This document shows positions 10,319 to 19,683 of a stretch of 64,000 nt of DNA, in pieces (the first letter of the stretch is position 1; each line of letters begins with the position of its first letter). Origin of the DNA: DASVFB01 sp963815965. Its GTDB lineage: Bacteria > Actinomycetota > Thermoleophilia > Gaiellales > Gaiellaceae. The notes beneath the pieces were generated by a model that searched no databases, was not told the DNA's origin, and worked only from the letters and a program-made list of their open reading frames with translations. Position numbers and translations under genes: made by a program. The stretch is from positions 1,122,117-1,186,116 of the forward strand of contig CAWFIT010000001.1 in the NCBI GenBank assembly GCA_963815965.1, read 5' to 3'.

Positions 10319-11311
10319 GTGACACAGCGTGCGCTGATCACCGGCATCGGCGGGCAGGACGGCTCGTTCTCGCCGAGCTGCTGCTGCGAGCACGGCTACG
10401 ACGTCTACGGCGTCGTGCGCCGCAGCGCCGCGAACTATCCGAACCTAGCGGGGCTCCGGGATCGCGTCGAGCTGATCCAGGCGGATCTGAACGACCAGCT
10501 CGCCCTGGTGCGCGCCCTGCGCGCTGCCGGCCGCAGGAGGTCTACAACCTCGCGTCGGTCTCCTTCGTGCCGATGTCGTGGGAGCAGCCCGTCGTCACGG
10601 CCGAGCTCGCCGCCGTCGGCGCGACCGCGCTGCTCGAGGCGATCCGCGAGGTCGATCCCGAGATTCGCTTCTACCAGGCTTCGTCCTCGGCGGGATCTTC
10701 GGCGAGCCGGTCGAGACGTCCGCAGACGGAGCCACGCCGCTCGCGCCGCTGACGCCGTACGGGTCACGAAGGCATACGCGCACTTCATCACGCGCTCGTA
10801 CCGGCTTCGCTACGGGCTGCACGCGTGCTGCGGGAATCCTCTACAACCACGAGTCGCCGCGGCGGCCGCTCGAGTTCCTACCGAGCAAGGTTGCGAACGC
10901 GGCAGCGGCGATCAAGCTCGGCCTGCGGGCGAGCTCGTGGCTCGGCGATCTCGTCCGCCCAGCGCGACTGGGGCTACGCCGGCGACTACGTGCGCGCGAT
11001 GTGGCTGATGCTTCAACAAGAGGAGCCGGACGACTACGTGATCGCCACAGGCGAGCTGCACAGCGTCGAGGAGCTCGTCGGCATGCGCTTTCGAGCACGT
11101 CGGGCTGGACTGGCATGCCCACGTTCAGATCGACGAGTCGCTGAAGCGCGGCAAGGCGGAGCTGCACGGCCTCGTCGGCGATCCCGCGAAGGCGCGCGAG
11201 CGGCTGGGCTGGAAGCCGGAAGTGTCGTTCGAGGAGCTCGTCGCGATGCTCGTCGACGCGGAGCTCGAGCGGCTCGTGCGCGAGCGTCAGCCGGAGGAGA
11301 GCGCCCGGTAG
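10319..11311 (+). CDS. gmd: GDP-mannose 4,6-dehydratase, frameshifted
   Basis: This enzyme converts GDP-D-mannose to GDP-4-keto-6-deoxy-D-mannose, the branch point to GDP-fucose, GDP-rhamnose and GDP-perosamine. It starts VTQRALITGIGGQDGS, with the GxxGQDGSYL cofactor loop characteristic of Gmd. It continues through GYDVYGVVRRSA, VYNLASVSFVPMSWEQPV, YQASSSEIFGE-like, PYGVTKAYAHFITRSYR (catalytic YGVTK), ILYNHESPRR and LDAQRDWGYAGDYV-like motifs, and ends PEVSFEELVAMLVDAELERL. The family match is very specific. About 330 residues are encoded after correcting at least five indels. Its 3' end overlaps the convergent GT4 gene by 25 bases. It supplies the substrate for fcl. Confidence 0.88.
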
Positions 11312-12353
11312 ACGTCGTCGTGGGCCCGGGCGCAGGCCTCCCAGGTGTAGCGACGCGCCCGCTCGAGCCCGCGCGCGATCCAGGGCCGAGGATCGGCGAG
11401 CACGTCGTCCACGGCGGCGGCGATGTCGTCCGCGTCGCGCGGGTCGAAGAGCCGTGCGGCGTCTCCGGCGACCTCCGGCAGCGACGTCGCGTTCGAGCAC
11501 GCGACGGGGCAACCGCACGCCATCGCCTCGACGACGGGCATCCCGAACCCCTCGTAGAGCGACGGGAAGACGAGCGCGGCAGCGCCGGCGGTACAGCTCG
11601 ACGAGCTCGCCGCGCGAGACGCGGCCGCGGCGCTCGACACCCTCCGGAAGCGCTCCGAAGTCTCCCTCGCCGGTGAGGACGAGCCGCAGCTCCGGCCGGC
11701 CGCGCGAAGGCGTGCAAACGCCTCGTAGAGGCGCGCGTGGTTCTTGTGCCGCCAGGGCCGCGCGGGGTACAGGAGGTAATTCGCCTCGTGTCACCTGGTC
11801 GCTCGGCGTGAAAAGCGCTGGTCGACGCCGAGGGGGATCGCGCGCACCCGCTCCGGCGCCAGCCCGAAGCGCTCGATCAGCATCCCGCGGGCGTGCTCGG
11901 AGATGGTGATGACGATGCGCGAACGTCGGATCGTCCACCCGTAGACGACTCTGCGGTAGGCGAGCTCGGCGCGACCGAAGAACTCGGGATGCTCCTCGTG
12001 CTGGAGGTCGTGGACCGTCGTGACCGCCGGCGGACGGTCGACCGGAGGCAGCATGACGCTGAGCGGGAAATGAATGGCGTCGAGTCGCTCGAGCTCGAGC
12101 GCGCGCCGAAGCGGGCCCGGGTGGAGCGCCGCCAGCGACATGGCGGCGATCCGTCCCGGCATCGTGCGCGAGGCGCGATAGCGTGCGACGACGGAGGAGG
12201 GAAGCCCGTCCGACGCGTCGGGGGCGATCTCCGGGACGAAGACGCGGTAGCGCAGCTCGCCGACGCGGGCGAGGCCCGGCAGAGCTCGCGCGCGTACGTC
12301 TCCGAGCCCCCGCTGAGTCCCGGGACGAGCGTCAGCAGGCTGATCCCGATCAT
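11287..12353 (-). CDS. GT4-family glycosyltransferase, frameshifted
   Basis: A GT-B glycosyltransferase of about 355 residues. The start MIGISLLTLVPGLSGGSETY carries the GGSETYAREL acceptor-side loop. It continues with LPLSVMLPPVDRP-like, TTVHDLQHEEHPEFF, ITISEHARGMLIERFG and RVRAIPLGVD. The catalytic GT4 block is ALVFPSLYEGFGMPVVEAMA, then CGCPVACSNATSLPEVAGDA, ending YTWEACARAHDDVYRALSSG. It is the usual inverting-neighbour to mannosyltransferase-B-like enzymes; the sugar is unknown. The ATG at 12353 has a TAGGGT -10 motif six bases upstream, so the mRNA is probably leaderless. Three indels lie near 11590, 11790 and 12280. Confidence 0.8.
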
Positions 12354-12359
12354 CGCGCG

Positions 12360-12365
12360 ACCCTA
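12360..12365 (-). promoter_or_regulatory. Leaderless-type -10 element for the minus-strand GT4 gene
   Basis: On the minus strand TAGGGT ends six bases before the ATG at 12353. It is paired with a divergent TAGAAT on the plus strand at 12412-12417. Confidence 0.5.
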
Positions 12366-12380
12366 GCGTCCAAGCGCGAC

Positions 12381-12397
12381 CGGCCCTAACAGGGCCG
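12381..12397. promoter_or_regulatory. Operator-like palindrome between divergent promoters
   Basis: CGGCCCT, loop AAC, AGGGCCG is a perfect 7-bp-arm palindrome. It is separated by 15 bases from the minus-strand -10 (12360-12365) and by 14 bases from the plus-strand -10 (12412-12417). It therefore covers the -35 zone of both. A dimeric regulator site is the simplest reading; a transcript hairpin is the alternative. Confidence 0.4.
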
Positions 12398-12411
12398 TAA
12401 CCGTCGCCGTC

Positions 12412-12417
12412 TAGAAT
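12412..12417 (+). promoter_or_regulatory. Leaderless-type -10 element before the 12425 gene
   Basis: TAGAAT (five of six bases match TATAAT) lies seven bases before ATG 12425, so the transcript would start at the ATG. Confidence 0.55.
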
Positions 12418-12424
12418 CGCGCGG

Positions 12425-12787
12425 ATGCCCGCGCCGGAGGACACGACCTCCCACGCCGGGCGGCCGCCGCAGCACCCGGACGTCGACATCGCCGCTCTCT
12501 ACGCGAGGTTGCAGGAGGAGGTCGTTCGCACGCGCGGCGGCGGGGAGGATCTGGCCGGGCTGCGCGACCTCGCGGAGCGGCACTGGGCCGTTTCGGCCAA
12601 GCGGCCTCTCACGCGGCGCCCGGGGTTGAGAGGAGCGCTTGTCTACCCGGTGAAGAAGCTGCTTCGCCCTCTGCTCCGCTGGTACGTCGAGCCGCTCGTG
12701 TACGAGCAGCGCATGTTCAACTCTGCGCTGCTGCAACTGATCGACGGGCTGTTGGAGCGCGAGGCGCGCGACCGCGAGCGCAAGTGA
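12425..12787 (+). CDS. Small conserved-looking protein of unknown function
   Basis: An intact 120-residue soluble protein. The N-terminal part is acidic and proline-rich. The middle (IAALYARLQEEVVRTRGGG) looks helical, and it continues with LRDLAERHWAVSAKRPLTRR and a basic amphipathic GALVYPVKKLLRPLLRWYVE. A C-terminal charged helix (LIDGLLEREARDRERK) follows. The lysine/arginine-rich central helix could bind the membrane surface. It overlaps the next glycosyltransferase start by four bases (GTGA), so it is probably translationally coupled to it. I do not recognise a named family. Confidence 0.7.
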   Translation: MPAPEDTTSHAGRPPQHPDVDIAALYARLQEEVVRTRGGGEDLAGLRDLAERHWAVSAKRPLTRRPGLRGALVYPVKKLLRPLLRWYVEPLVYEQRMFNSALLQLIDGLLEREARDRERK

Positions 12788-13878
12788 GGGTTGCGTACTA
12801 CAGCCCGATGCCGCCGGAACGCTCGGGCATCGCCGCTACTCGGCGCTGCTCGTTCCCGCGCTTCGCAGGCGCCTCGACCTCGAGATCGCCCCTCGTGGAA
12901 GAGCGCGAACGGCGAAGTCGCGCTCTATCACATGGGTAACGACCCGACGGTCCACGGCTGGATCCTCGAACAGCTCCGGCGCCGCCCCGGCGTCGTCGTG
13001 CTCCACGACTTCGTCCTGCACCATCTTGTTGCGGGGCTGACGCTCGGCGCAAGGACCGCCGCGGTTACCTCGCGGCGATGGAACGCGACGCCGGTGTCGC
13101 CGGGCGGCTCCTGGCCCTCGGCGTGGTCGACGGTTGCATCCCTCCGCTCTGGGATGCGCGGCCCAGGACTTTCCGCTCTGCGGCGAGGTGCTCGAGCTGG
13201 CGACGGGTCTCGTCGTCCATTCCCAGTTCGTCGAGCGGCGGGCGCGGGAGCACGGGTACGACCGGCCCGTCCAGCAGGTGCCGATGCCTGCTTGGCCGGT
13301 GCCGGCGGTCGAGCCGTGCGACGTCGAAGGGTCGCCGGTGTTCGGCGCGTTCGGTCACATGAACTCGTCGAAGCGCATTCCGCAGCTGCTCCGCGCGTTC
13401 GGCCGGTTCCGCGCCTCGCACGCGGGCGCACGGCTGTTGCTCGTCGGTTCGGTTGCGCCTGAGCTCGATCTCGAATGGCGAATCGACCATGCGGGGCTCG
13501 TGGACGCAGTCGTGCGGGAGGACTGGGTCTCGGAGGAGCGGCTGTGGTCGCTGGTCGAGCGAGTCGACGCCGTCGTCTCGCTTCGCTCGCCGACGATGGG
13601 CGAGACGTCGGCGATGGTGGTTAGAGCGCTGACTCTCGGCAAGCCCGTCGTCGTATCGGACGTCGGTCGTTCACCGAGTTGCCGGACGGCGTCGCGCTCA
13701 AGGTCGCGCCGGACGAGCGCGAGGTCGACCGGCTCGTCGCCGCGATGGAGATGTTCGAGCAGCCCGGCGTACGCGAGGCCATGGGCTCGCCGGCGCGCGA
13801 GCGCGCATCGAGTGAGCATGATCTCGAGCACGTTGCGGATCTCTACGCGGCGGTGCTCGAGACGCACAGATCGCGTGA
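12784..13878 (+). CDS. GT4-like glycosyltransferase, frameshifted
   Basis: A GT-B glycosyltransferase of about 360 residues. It starts VRVAYYSPMPPERSGIADYS, a very typical N-terminus for this group. It continues with VALYHMGNDPTVHGWILEQ, VVVLHDFVLHHLVAGLTLG, VVHSQFVERRAREHGYDRPV and VFGAFGHMNSSKRIPQLLRA (start of the second Rossmann half). Then come VVSLRSPTMGETSAMVVRAL and LTLGKPVVVSDVGWFTELPD-like segments. Here SPTMGETSAM replaces the commoner SLYEGFGL block. Four indels are seen. The exact end is uncertain; the GTGA at 13875-13878 would suit the overlap habit of the locus. Confidence 0.75.
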
Positions 13879-15899
13879 CCTTGTGCCGAACGTCGCGGGC
13901 GACGAGCGCCAGGTGGGCGGACGTTCGCCGTGCGAGCTGTTCCGGCCTGGGCGTGGGTGGCCAGCGTCGTCGTCGTCTCGGCCGCCGTTCGCTTCTGGCT
14001 CGCGCGCCGGATGGTCGCGCCGTGGATCATGGTCGACGAGCTGATCTACTCGGAGCTCGCGAAGAGCTTCGCCGCGGACGGCCGGTTCCTGATCCGGGAC
14101 GTCCCGGCCGGCGGCGTACGGAGTCGTCTATCCCGCGCTGATCAGCCCGGCGTACCGAGCCTTCGCCTCGGTGCCGGACGCGTACGAGGCCGCGAAGGCG
14201 ATCAACTCGGTAGTGTGTCGCTCGCCGCCATGCCGGCGTATCTCCTCGCGCAGCGCGTGCTCGACCAGCCGTTCGCCGTTGCGGCGGCGGCGCTGTCCGT
14301 TGCGATCCCGTCGCTCGTCTACACGGGCATGTTGATGACCGAGAACGCGTTCTACCCGATCTTCTGTTCGTCGTGCTCGTGCTCGTGCGCATGCTCGAGC
14401 GGCCGACCCGGCTCAACCAGCCGGGCTGCTCGCGCTCTGCGTGGTGGCATACGAGACGCGCCAGCAGGCGCTTGCGCTCTTCCCGGCCGTGCTGACGGCG
14501 CGCTGCTCGGGCCGGCGCGGCCTGGGTCGCTTCCGCGTCCTCTACGGCGTTTCGGCCGCCGCGGCGGTCCTCGCGGTGGCCGTCGAGGCGGCGCGTGGGA
14601 AGGGCCGCTGGCGCTGCTCGGCGCCTACGAGACGGCGGGCAGGCATGGCTACTCCGTCGCCGGGGTGACGAAGTGGCTCCTGTGGCACGTCGCCGAGCTC
14701 GACCTGTATCTCGGCGTCGCCCCTCGTGGCCTTTCTCGTCCTCGTCGTCTCCTGGAAGGGCCTCGAGCCGCGCAACGCGCGTATCTCGCCGCGACCGCCG
14801 CCGTCTCGGCGTGGCTCGTCCTCGAGGTCGCGGCGTTCGCGTCACTTCCCTCGGTGACGCGCGTCGAGAGCGGAACATGTTCTACGTCGCGCCCCGCTTC
14901 CTGATCGCGTTGCTCCTGTGGCTCCAGCTGGGAGCGCCGCGGCCGAAGCCGGCGACGGCGCGTCGCCTTGGCGCGGCCTGCTGGTCGCCGCGCTTCCCTT
15001 CGCGCGGCTGATCGGCGTGCAGATCGTGTCGGACACGCTCGCGCTCGTGCCGTGGTGGCGGTTGAGGACCACGGGGTGAGCCTCAACGAGACCGGGTCCC
15101 CTCGACGATTTTGCGCTTGCGGCTGGAGCGCTGTTCGTCCTCGTTCCGAGGCGGTACCCGTCGCGCTGCCCGTCCTCGTGCTCGTTTACTTCGTCGCTGC
15201 GCAGCGGGCCGATCGAGAACCCCACGACCTCCGTGTCGCGCGACGCGCTCGCCCAGGGATCCGTTCGGTGCCGAAGGACTGGATCGACCGCGGGTGCCGA
15301 AGGGCGCGGGTCGCGGCGATCTGGACGGGCAAAACAAACATCCATGCCATCTGGGAGAACGAGTTTTTCAACCGACGAGTCGGTGACGTCTACGACGTCG
15401 GCCGCCCAGCCAGGCGGTCTCGCCTCGACCCCGGTGCGGGTCGCGGACGACGGCAAGTGACCGACGCGGGGGCGGCCGTTGCGCGCGCAGTACGTCCTCG
15501 CCGACGGCACGTCGACGTAACGGCGTCAGGCTCGCTTCGGACCGGGCTGCCCGGCCTGAACCTGTGGGAAGTACGCGGACCCGTTCGGGCGCTGACGGGG
15601 TCACCGGGCTGTATGCGAACGACACTTGGTCCGGTCGGGTCCTCATAACGCGGCGCGGGTGCGGTGGCGGCGCTGTCCGCGTCAGGCTGGTCGGCGACCC
15701 CAGCCTCTTCAAGCGTGGGCAGACGGTGCGCTCGAACGGAGTGACGCGCTCGATCTTCCCGGGTCCCAACGCCGATGACAGTTCCGCTGGTCGGTTGCCG
15801 TGCGCGGTTCACGGTCTCGCCGACGACGATCCCGGGGGGCCCGAAAAGCGGCGGCTCGGCATCCACTTCGTGAGCTTCGAGTATCTCCCGCCGAAGTGA
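13875..15899 (+). CDS. GT-C-like membrane glycosyltransferase, heavily frameshifted
   Basis: A large membrane protein of about 650 residues. After an N-terminal helix comes MVAPWIMVDELIYSELAKS, with the conserved acidic pair of GT39/GT83-like enzymes in the first extracytoplasmic loop. Many helices follow (VFAVAAAALSVAIPSLVYTG-like, MTENAFYPIF, YETRQQALALFPAVL). A soluble C-terminal region contains IWTGKTNIHAIWENEFFNRR and VGDVYDVG, ending GIHFVSFEYLPPK. ATG or GTG candidates are GTG 13875 (overlapping the upstream stop) and GTG 13930. Ten or more indels are present. It probably adds a sugar to the lipid-linked glycan outside the membrane. Confidence 0.65.
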
Positions 15900-16957
15900 G
15901 AGTCGCATTCGACGTCGCACCGCTGTCGCATCCCCGTGCGGTGTGACCAACTACATGCTCGCGTCGCCTGCGCGGTCTTGTCGATGAGGCGCCGAGGTCG
16001 TGGTCTTCGCGCCGGTCTCCGTGCGCGGCAAGCGAATCGTCGAGGAAGCGCTCGCAGGCATCGACGTCGAGCGGCGCCTGCTGACATTCCCGTTCGCCCA
16101 TTCGTGGCGGACGAGCTGGTCGCGTTTGCAGCGGCCGGCGGCCGAGCGATGGCTCGGCCGCTTCGACGTCCTCCACTTCTCGGACTGGATGTATCCGCCG
16201 CAGCGCGCCGGCGTCCGGGCAACGACGATCCACGACCTCGTTCCGCTGCGCTTTCCGGAGTGGACGACGGGCGAACGGCGCGGATGCACGGCGCGAAGTA
16301 CCGCAACGCCGCGAGACGTCCGAATGATCATGTGCAACTCGCAGTACACGGCGCGCGACGTCGCGAGACCTGCTGGGCGTTCCGGCGGAGCGGCTCCGCG
16401 TCGCGCACCCGCGCCGGCAGCCGTGTTCACGGCGACGGGGAGCGGGCCGACCTCGGGCGGCCGTACGTGCTCTCGGTGGCGACGCTCGAGCCGCGGAAGA
16501 ACCTCGAGACGCTGCTCGAGGCGCATGCGCTGCTCGACGGCGAACTCGCGCTCGCCGCGGTCGGCGCGGCGGCTGGGGACCGCAGCCGCGTCTCGACCGG
16601 CCGGGCGTATCGCGCTCGGCCACGTGGACGACGGGAGCTCGCGCGGCTGTATCGGGCGCGGCCGTCTTCGTTTTCCGTCGCGTTTCGAGGGCTTCGGCAT
16701 CCCGGTGCTCGAGGCGATGGCCAGCGGCATGCCGGCCGTGGTCTCCGCGCATCCGTCGCTGGACGAGGCGTGCGGAGATGCAGCCGTGCGCGTCGATCCC
16801 AAGCGCTGCCGAAGAGATCGCAGACGCGATCGGCGAGGCGATCGCGCAACGCGGCGAGCTGGTGTCCGCGGGCTCGAGCATGCATCGCGGTTCACGTGGG
16901 AGGGAGGGCGGGGATCCGGGCTGCGTACGTGGAAGCGGCTGCGAAACACTCGAAGCG
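15896..16957 (+). CDS. GT4-family glycosyltransferase, frameshifted
   Basis: A GT-B glycosyltransferase of about 350 residues. The GTG at 15896 overlaps the upstream stop (GTGA) and reads VRVAFDVAPLSHPRTGVTNY-like. Further motifs are TIHDLVPLRFPEWT, MCNSQYTARDVARLLGVP-like, YVLSVATLEPRKNLETLLEA, ALGHVDDGELARLYRAAAVF-like, SRFEGFGIPVLEAMASGMPA and HPSLDEACGDAAVRVDP. This is the standard order of GT4 mannosyl/rhamnosyl transferases. The end is approximate because no stop was identified near the next start codon. At least seven indels occur. It is one of three consecutive GT4 paralogues. Confidence 0.75.
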
Positions 16958-17926
16958 ATGCGCGTCGGCATCGACGTCTCGCCGCTTCGGCAGACGCGCG
17001 CGGGCACGGCGCGCTACCTCCGAGGCCTGCTGCCGCAGCTCGAGCGGCCGTCGAGGTCGAGCGCCTTGGCCTTCGGCGGCCGGGCCGACCGCGACGATCG
17101 CGCGCGACGCGCTCTGGTATCCCGCTCGGGCTACCGCCGTCGCGCGGGGTCGGTCGACGTCCTCCACTGCCCGAGCTACCGGGGCCCGATGCGCGCCCGT
17201 CGCCCGTCGTCGTCACCGTGCACGACCTCGCCGTGCTGCGGCACCCCGAGGCCTTCAACCGCTGGACCCGGACGTACAGCCGCATCTTGGTGCCGCGCGT
17301 CGTGCGCGCGGCCAGCGCGTGATCGCCGTCTCCGAGTTCACCGAGCGGGAGATCGATGGAGCTGCTCGGCGTGCCGGAGGAGCGCGGTCCGCGTCGTGCC
17401 GAACGCCGTCGGTGATCCGTTCGCGCCGCGGCGCAAGCCGCGGAGGGGGAATACGTGCTCGCGGTCGGAACGGTGGAGCCGCGCAAGAACCTGCCGCGCC
17501 TCGCGCGGGCGGCCGAGCTCGCGGGTCTGGAGCTGCGCGTCGCCGGCGCATGCGGGGCTGGGGCGACGTCGGTGCCAACGGCGACGGCGTCCGCTTGCTC
17601 GGCTTCGTCGCGACGACGAGCTCGCGCGGCTGTACCGGGAGCGCTCTGCGTCGCGTATCCGTCGCTGTACGAGGGCTTCGGCATCCCCGTGCTCGAGGCG
17701 CTCGCGTGCGGCGCGCCCGTCGTGACGAGCGCCGGGACCGCGATGGAGGAGGTCGCGGACGGCGCGGCCGTGCTCGTCGATCCGCTCGACCCGATGCCAT
17801 CGCCGCCGGGATCCGCGAGGCATCGGCGGCGGGACGAGCTGGCGGGCTCGGGCCGGAGCGCGCGCGCAGTTCTCGTGGCGGGCGAGCGCGGAAGCGACGG
17901 CGGCCGTCTATCGGGAGGTCGCGTGA
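16958..17926 (+). CDS. GT4-family glycosyltransferase, frameshifted
   Basis: The second of three tandem GT4 genes, about 320 residues. ATG 16958 reads MRVGIDVSPLRQTRAGTARY, almost the same N-terminal logic as its upstream neighbour. It continues with VTVHDLAVLRHPEAFNRWTR, VIAVSEFTEREI, YVLAVGTVEPRKNLPRLARA, RLLGFVRDDELARLYRGA-like, VAYPSLYEGFGIPVLEALAC and GAPVVTSAGTAMEEVADGAA. It ends AAVYREVA with TGA at 17924-17926. Overlap with the next GTG (17923) is GTGA. At least seven indels occur. The acceptor is unknown. Confidence 0.77.
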
Positions 17927-18928
17927 CGCCGCCCCTCGTTTGATCGACGCCGACGTGCTGGGCCGCGAGCGCACCGGCGACGAGACGTACGTGCAGAACC
18001 TGCTGAGGCGCTGCCGGAGGCCGCGGGGAACCACGCTCCGCTTCGCCGCAGTCACGCGGCATCCCGAGCTCGTCCCGAGCGGCGTCGAGGCGATCGAGCT
18101 CCCAGCCCGCAGACAGGAGCTGCGGATGGCCTGGACGCTGCCGCGGCTCCTGCGGCGCGTGCGGCCGGCGCTCGCGCACTTCCAGCACGCCTGCCACTTG
18201 GGTGTCCGTGCCCCGCGGTCGTGACTGTGCATGATCTGTCGTTCGAGCGCGACCCGCAAGTGATGGGCGCCGGGACCGCTTCGTCTTCCGCACCGTCGTC
18301 CCGCGCTCCGTGCGCCGCGCTTCCCGCGTGTTCGCCGTCTCAGAGCGGACGCGGCGCGACCTGATGGAGCTGTACGGAACGCCGGCGGAGAAGGTCGTCG
18401 TGACGCCGAACGGCGTCGACCGGCTTTCACTCCGGGCGGAAGGCCGGACGGCTACCTCCTGTTCGTCGGCGCGATCCGCGGCGGAAGAACCCGCTCGCCG
18501 CGGTCGCCGCGGAGGAGCTCGGGCGTCCGGCTCGTGGTCGCGGGCCCGAAAAAGAGCCTTCGCTCGCCCGCGAGCTCGAGCGCCGAGGCGCAGAGCTCCA
18601 CGGCTATGTCGAGAAGCCGGCGCTCGCGGAGCTGTACCGCCGCGCCGCCTGCCTCGTCCTGCCGTCGCGGTACGAAGGGTTCGGACTGCCCATGCTCGAA
18701 GCGATGGCGTGCGGCACGCCGGTCGTCGCCGCCGACGAGCCGGCTCTACGCGAGGTCGGAGGCGACGCGGCCGTCTACGCGAATGACGGGCGGCTTCGCC
18801 GACGCGATTCGACGAACGTTGAGCGACCGCGACGCACGCGCACGAGCGGGACTCGCACGCGCGCGGCTCTTCTCGTGGGAAGAGAGCGCTCGGCGCGCCG
18901 TCGCGGCCTATCGCGAGGGATCGGGTGA
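17923..18928 (+). CDS. GT4-family glycosyltransferase, frameshifted
   Basis: The third tandem GT4 gene, about 330 residues. It starts VTPPLV and then, after an indel near 17940, IDADVLGRERTGDETYVQNL. Later segments are VTVHDLSFERDPQVMGAGD, VFAVSERTRRDLMELYGTPA, KVVVTPNGVD, YLLFVGAIRERKNPLAAVAA-like, ELHGYVEKPALAELYRRAAC, VLPSRYEGFGLPMLEAMACG and TPVVAADEPALREVGGDAAV. The end overlaps the GT2 gene as GTGA. The GDETYV segment near the N-terminus contains the usual acceptor-loop acidic residues. Six or more indels are present. Confidence 0.77.
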
Positions 18929-19683
18929 CGCGCGTCTCGGCCGTCGTCGTCTCGCAGGGGACGCCTCGGAGCTGCCGGCTTCGCTCGCGGCGCTCGCGCC
19001 GCAGGTGGACGAGCTCGTCGTCGTCGCAAACGTCCCGGGTAGCGTCGGAGAGACGCCCGCGGGAACGCGCGTGCTCGAGAACGAGCGGCCGCAGGGTTTC
19101 GCGGCGAACGCCAACCGAGGCATCGCCGAGACCGCGGGGAGTTCGTCGTGCTCGCCAACCCGGACGCCGTGGCCGAGCCCGGCGCCGTCGACGCGCTGCC
19201 GCGTTCGCCGATGCGAATCCCCGTTGCGGCGTCGCCGGCCCGCGCATGCTCGGCTCGGACGGCGGGCTCGTGCCGTCCCGCCGCCGCTTCCCGACGGTGC
19301 GCGGAACGCTCGTTCGTCGAACGCCGGTACGGCGCCTGCTCCCGCCGCTCGAGCGGCAGCGCGACCACTACCACCTCGGCGAGGAGCCGACCGAGCCGGT
19401 GCAGGCTGACTGGCTGCTGGGAGGCTTCATCCTGGTCCGACGACGGATGTTCGACGAGCTCGGCGGCTTCGACTCGGGCTTCCGGCTCTACGGCGAGGAC
19501 ATCGACGTCTGTTACCGCGCTGCGAAGGCCGGCTGGGAGCGCTGGTACGTGCCCGCGGCGGTCGTCCACCATGTCTGGAAGCGGGAGACAGACGTGCGCT
19601 TCTTCACGCGGCGGACGCTTTGGCACTGGCGCGGCATCGCGCGCTTCGTGCGGAAGCATCCCGAGACGCTTGGACGTCTATGA
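18925..19683 (+). CDS. GT2 glycosyltransferase, rhamnosyltransferase (WbbL)-like, frameshifted
   Basis: A GT-A inverting glycosyltransferase of about 255 residues. The N-terminus is VTRVSAVVVS, then after a shift LPASLAALAPQVDELVVVAN, RVLENERPQGFAANANRGIA and a VLANPDAVAEPGAVDAL donor/metal region. The C-terminal part is continuous: PVQADWLLGGFILVRRRMFD, ELGGFDSGFRLYGEDIDVCY and RWYVPAAVVHHVWKRETD. The W-LLGGF and GEDIDVCYR motifs are typical of rhamnosyltransferases that add to lipid-linked sugars. GTG 18925 is set by the overlap with the upstream stop. Its last six bases overlap the convergent membrane protein gene. Confidence 0.8.
   Translation: MTRVSAVVVSQGTPRSCRLRSRRSRRRWTSSSSSQTSRVASERRPRERACSRTSGRRVSRRTPTEASPRPRGVRRARQPGRRGRARRRRRAAAFADANPRCGVAGPRMLGSDGGLVPSRRRFPTVRGTLVRRTPVRRLLPPLERQRDHYHLGEEPTEPVQADWLLGGFILVRRRMFDELGGFDSGFRLYGEDIDVCYRAAKAGWERWYVPAAVVHHVWKRETDVRFFTRRTLWHWRGIARFVRKHPETLGRL

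Noticed and set aside
15951..19247. A 1098-residue open frame on the minus strand opposite three GT4 genes
   Set aside because: It is a by-product of very high GC; it has no domain motif, while the plus strand carries clear GT4 and GT2 signatures.
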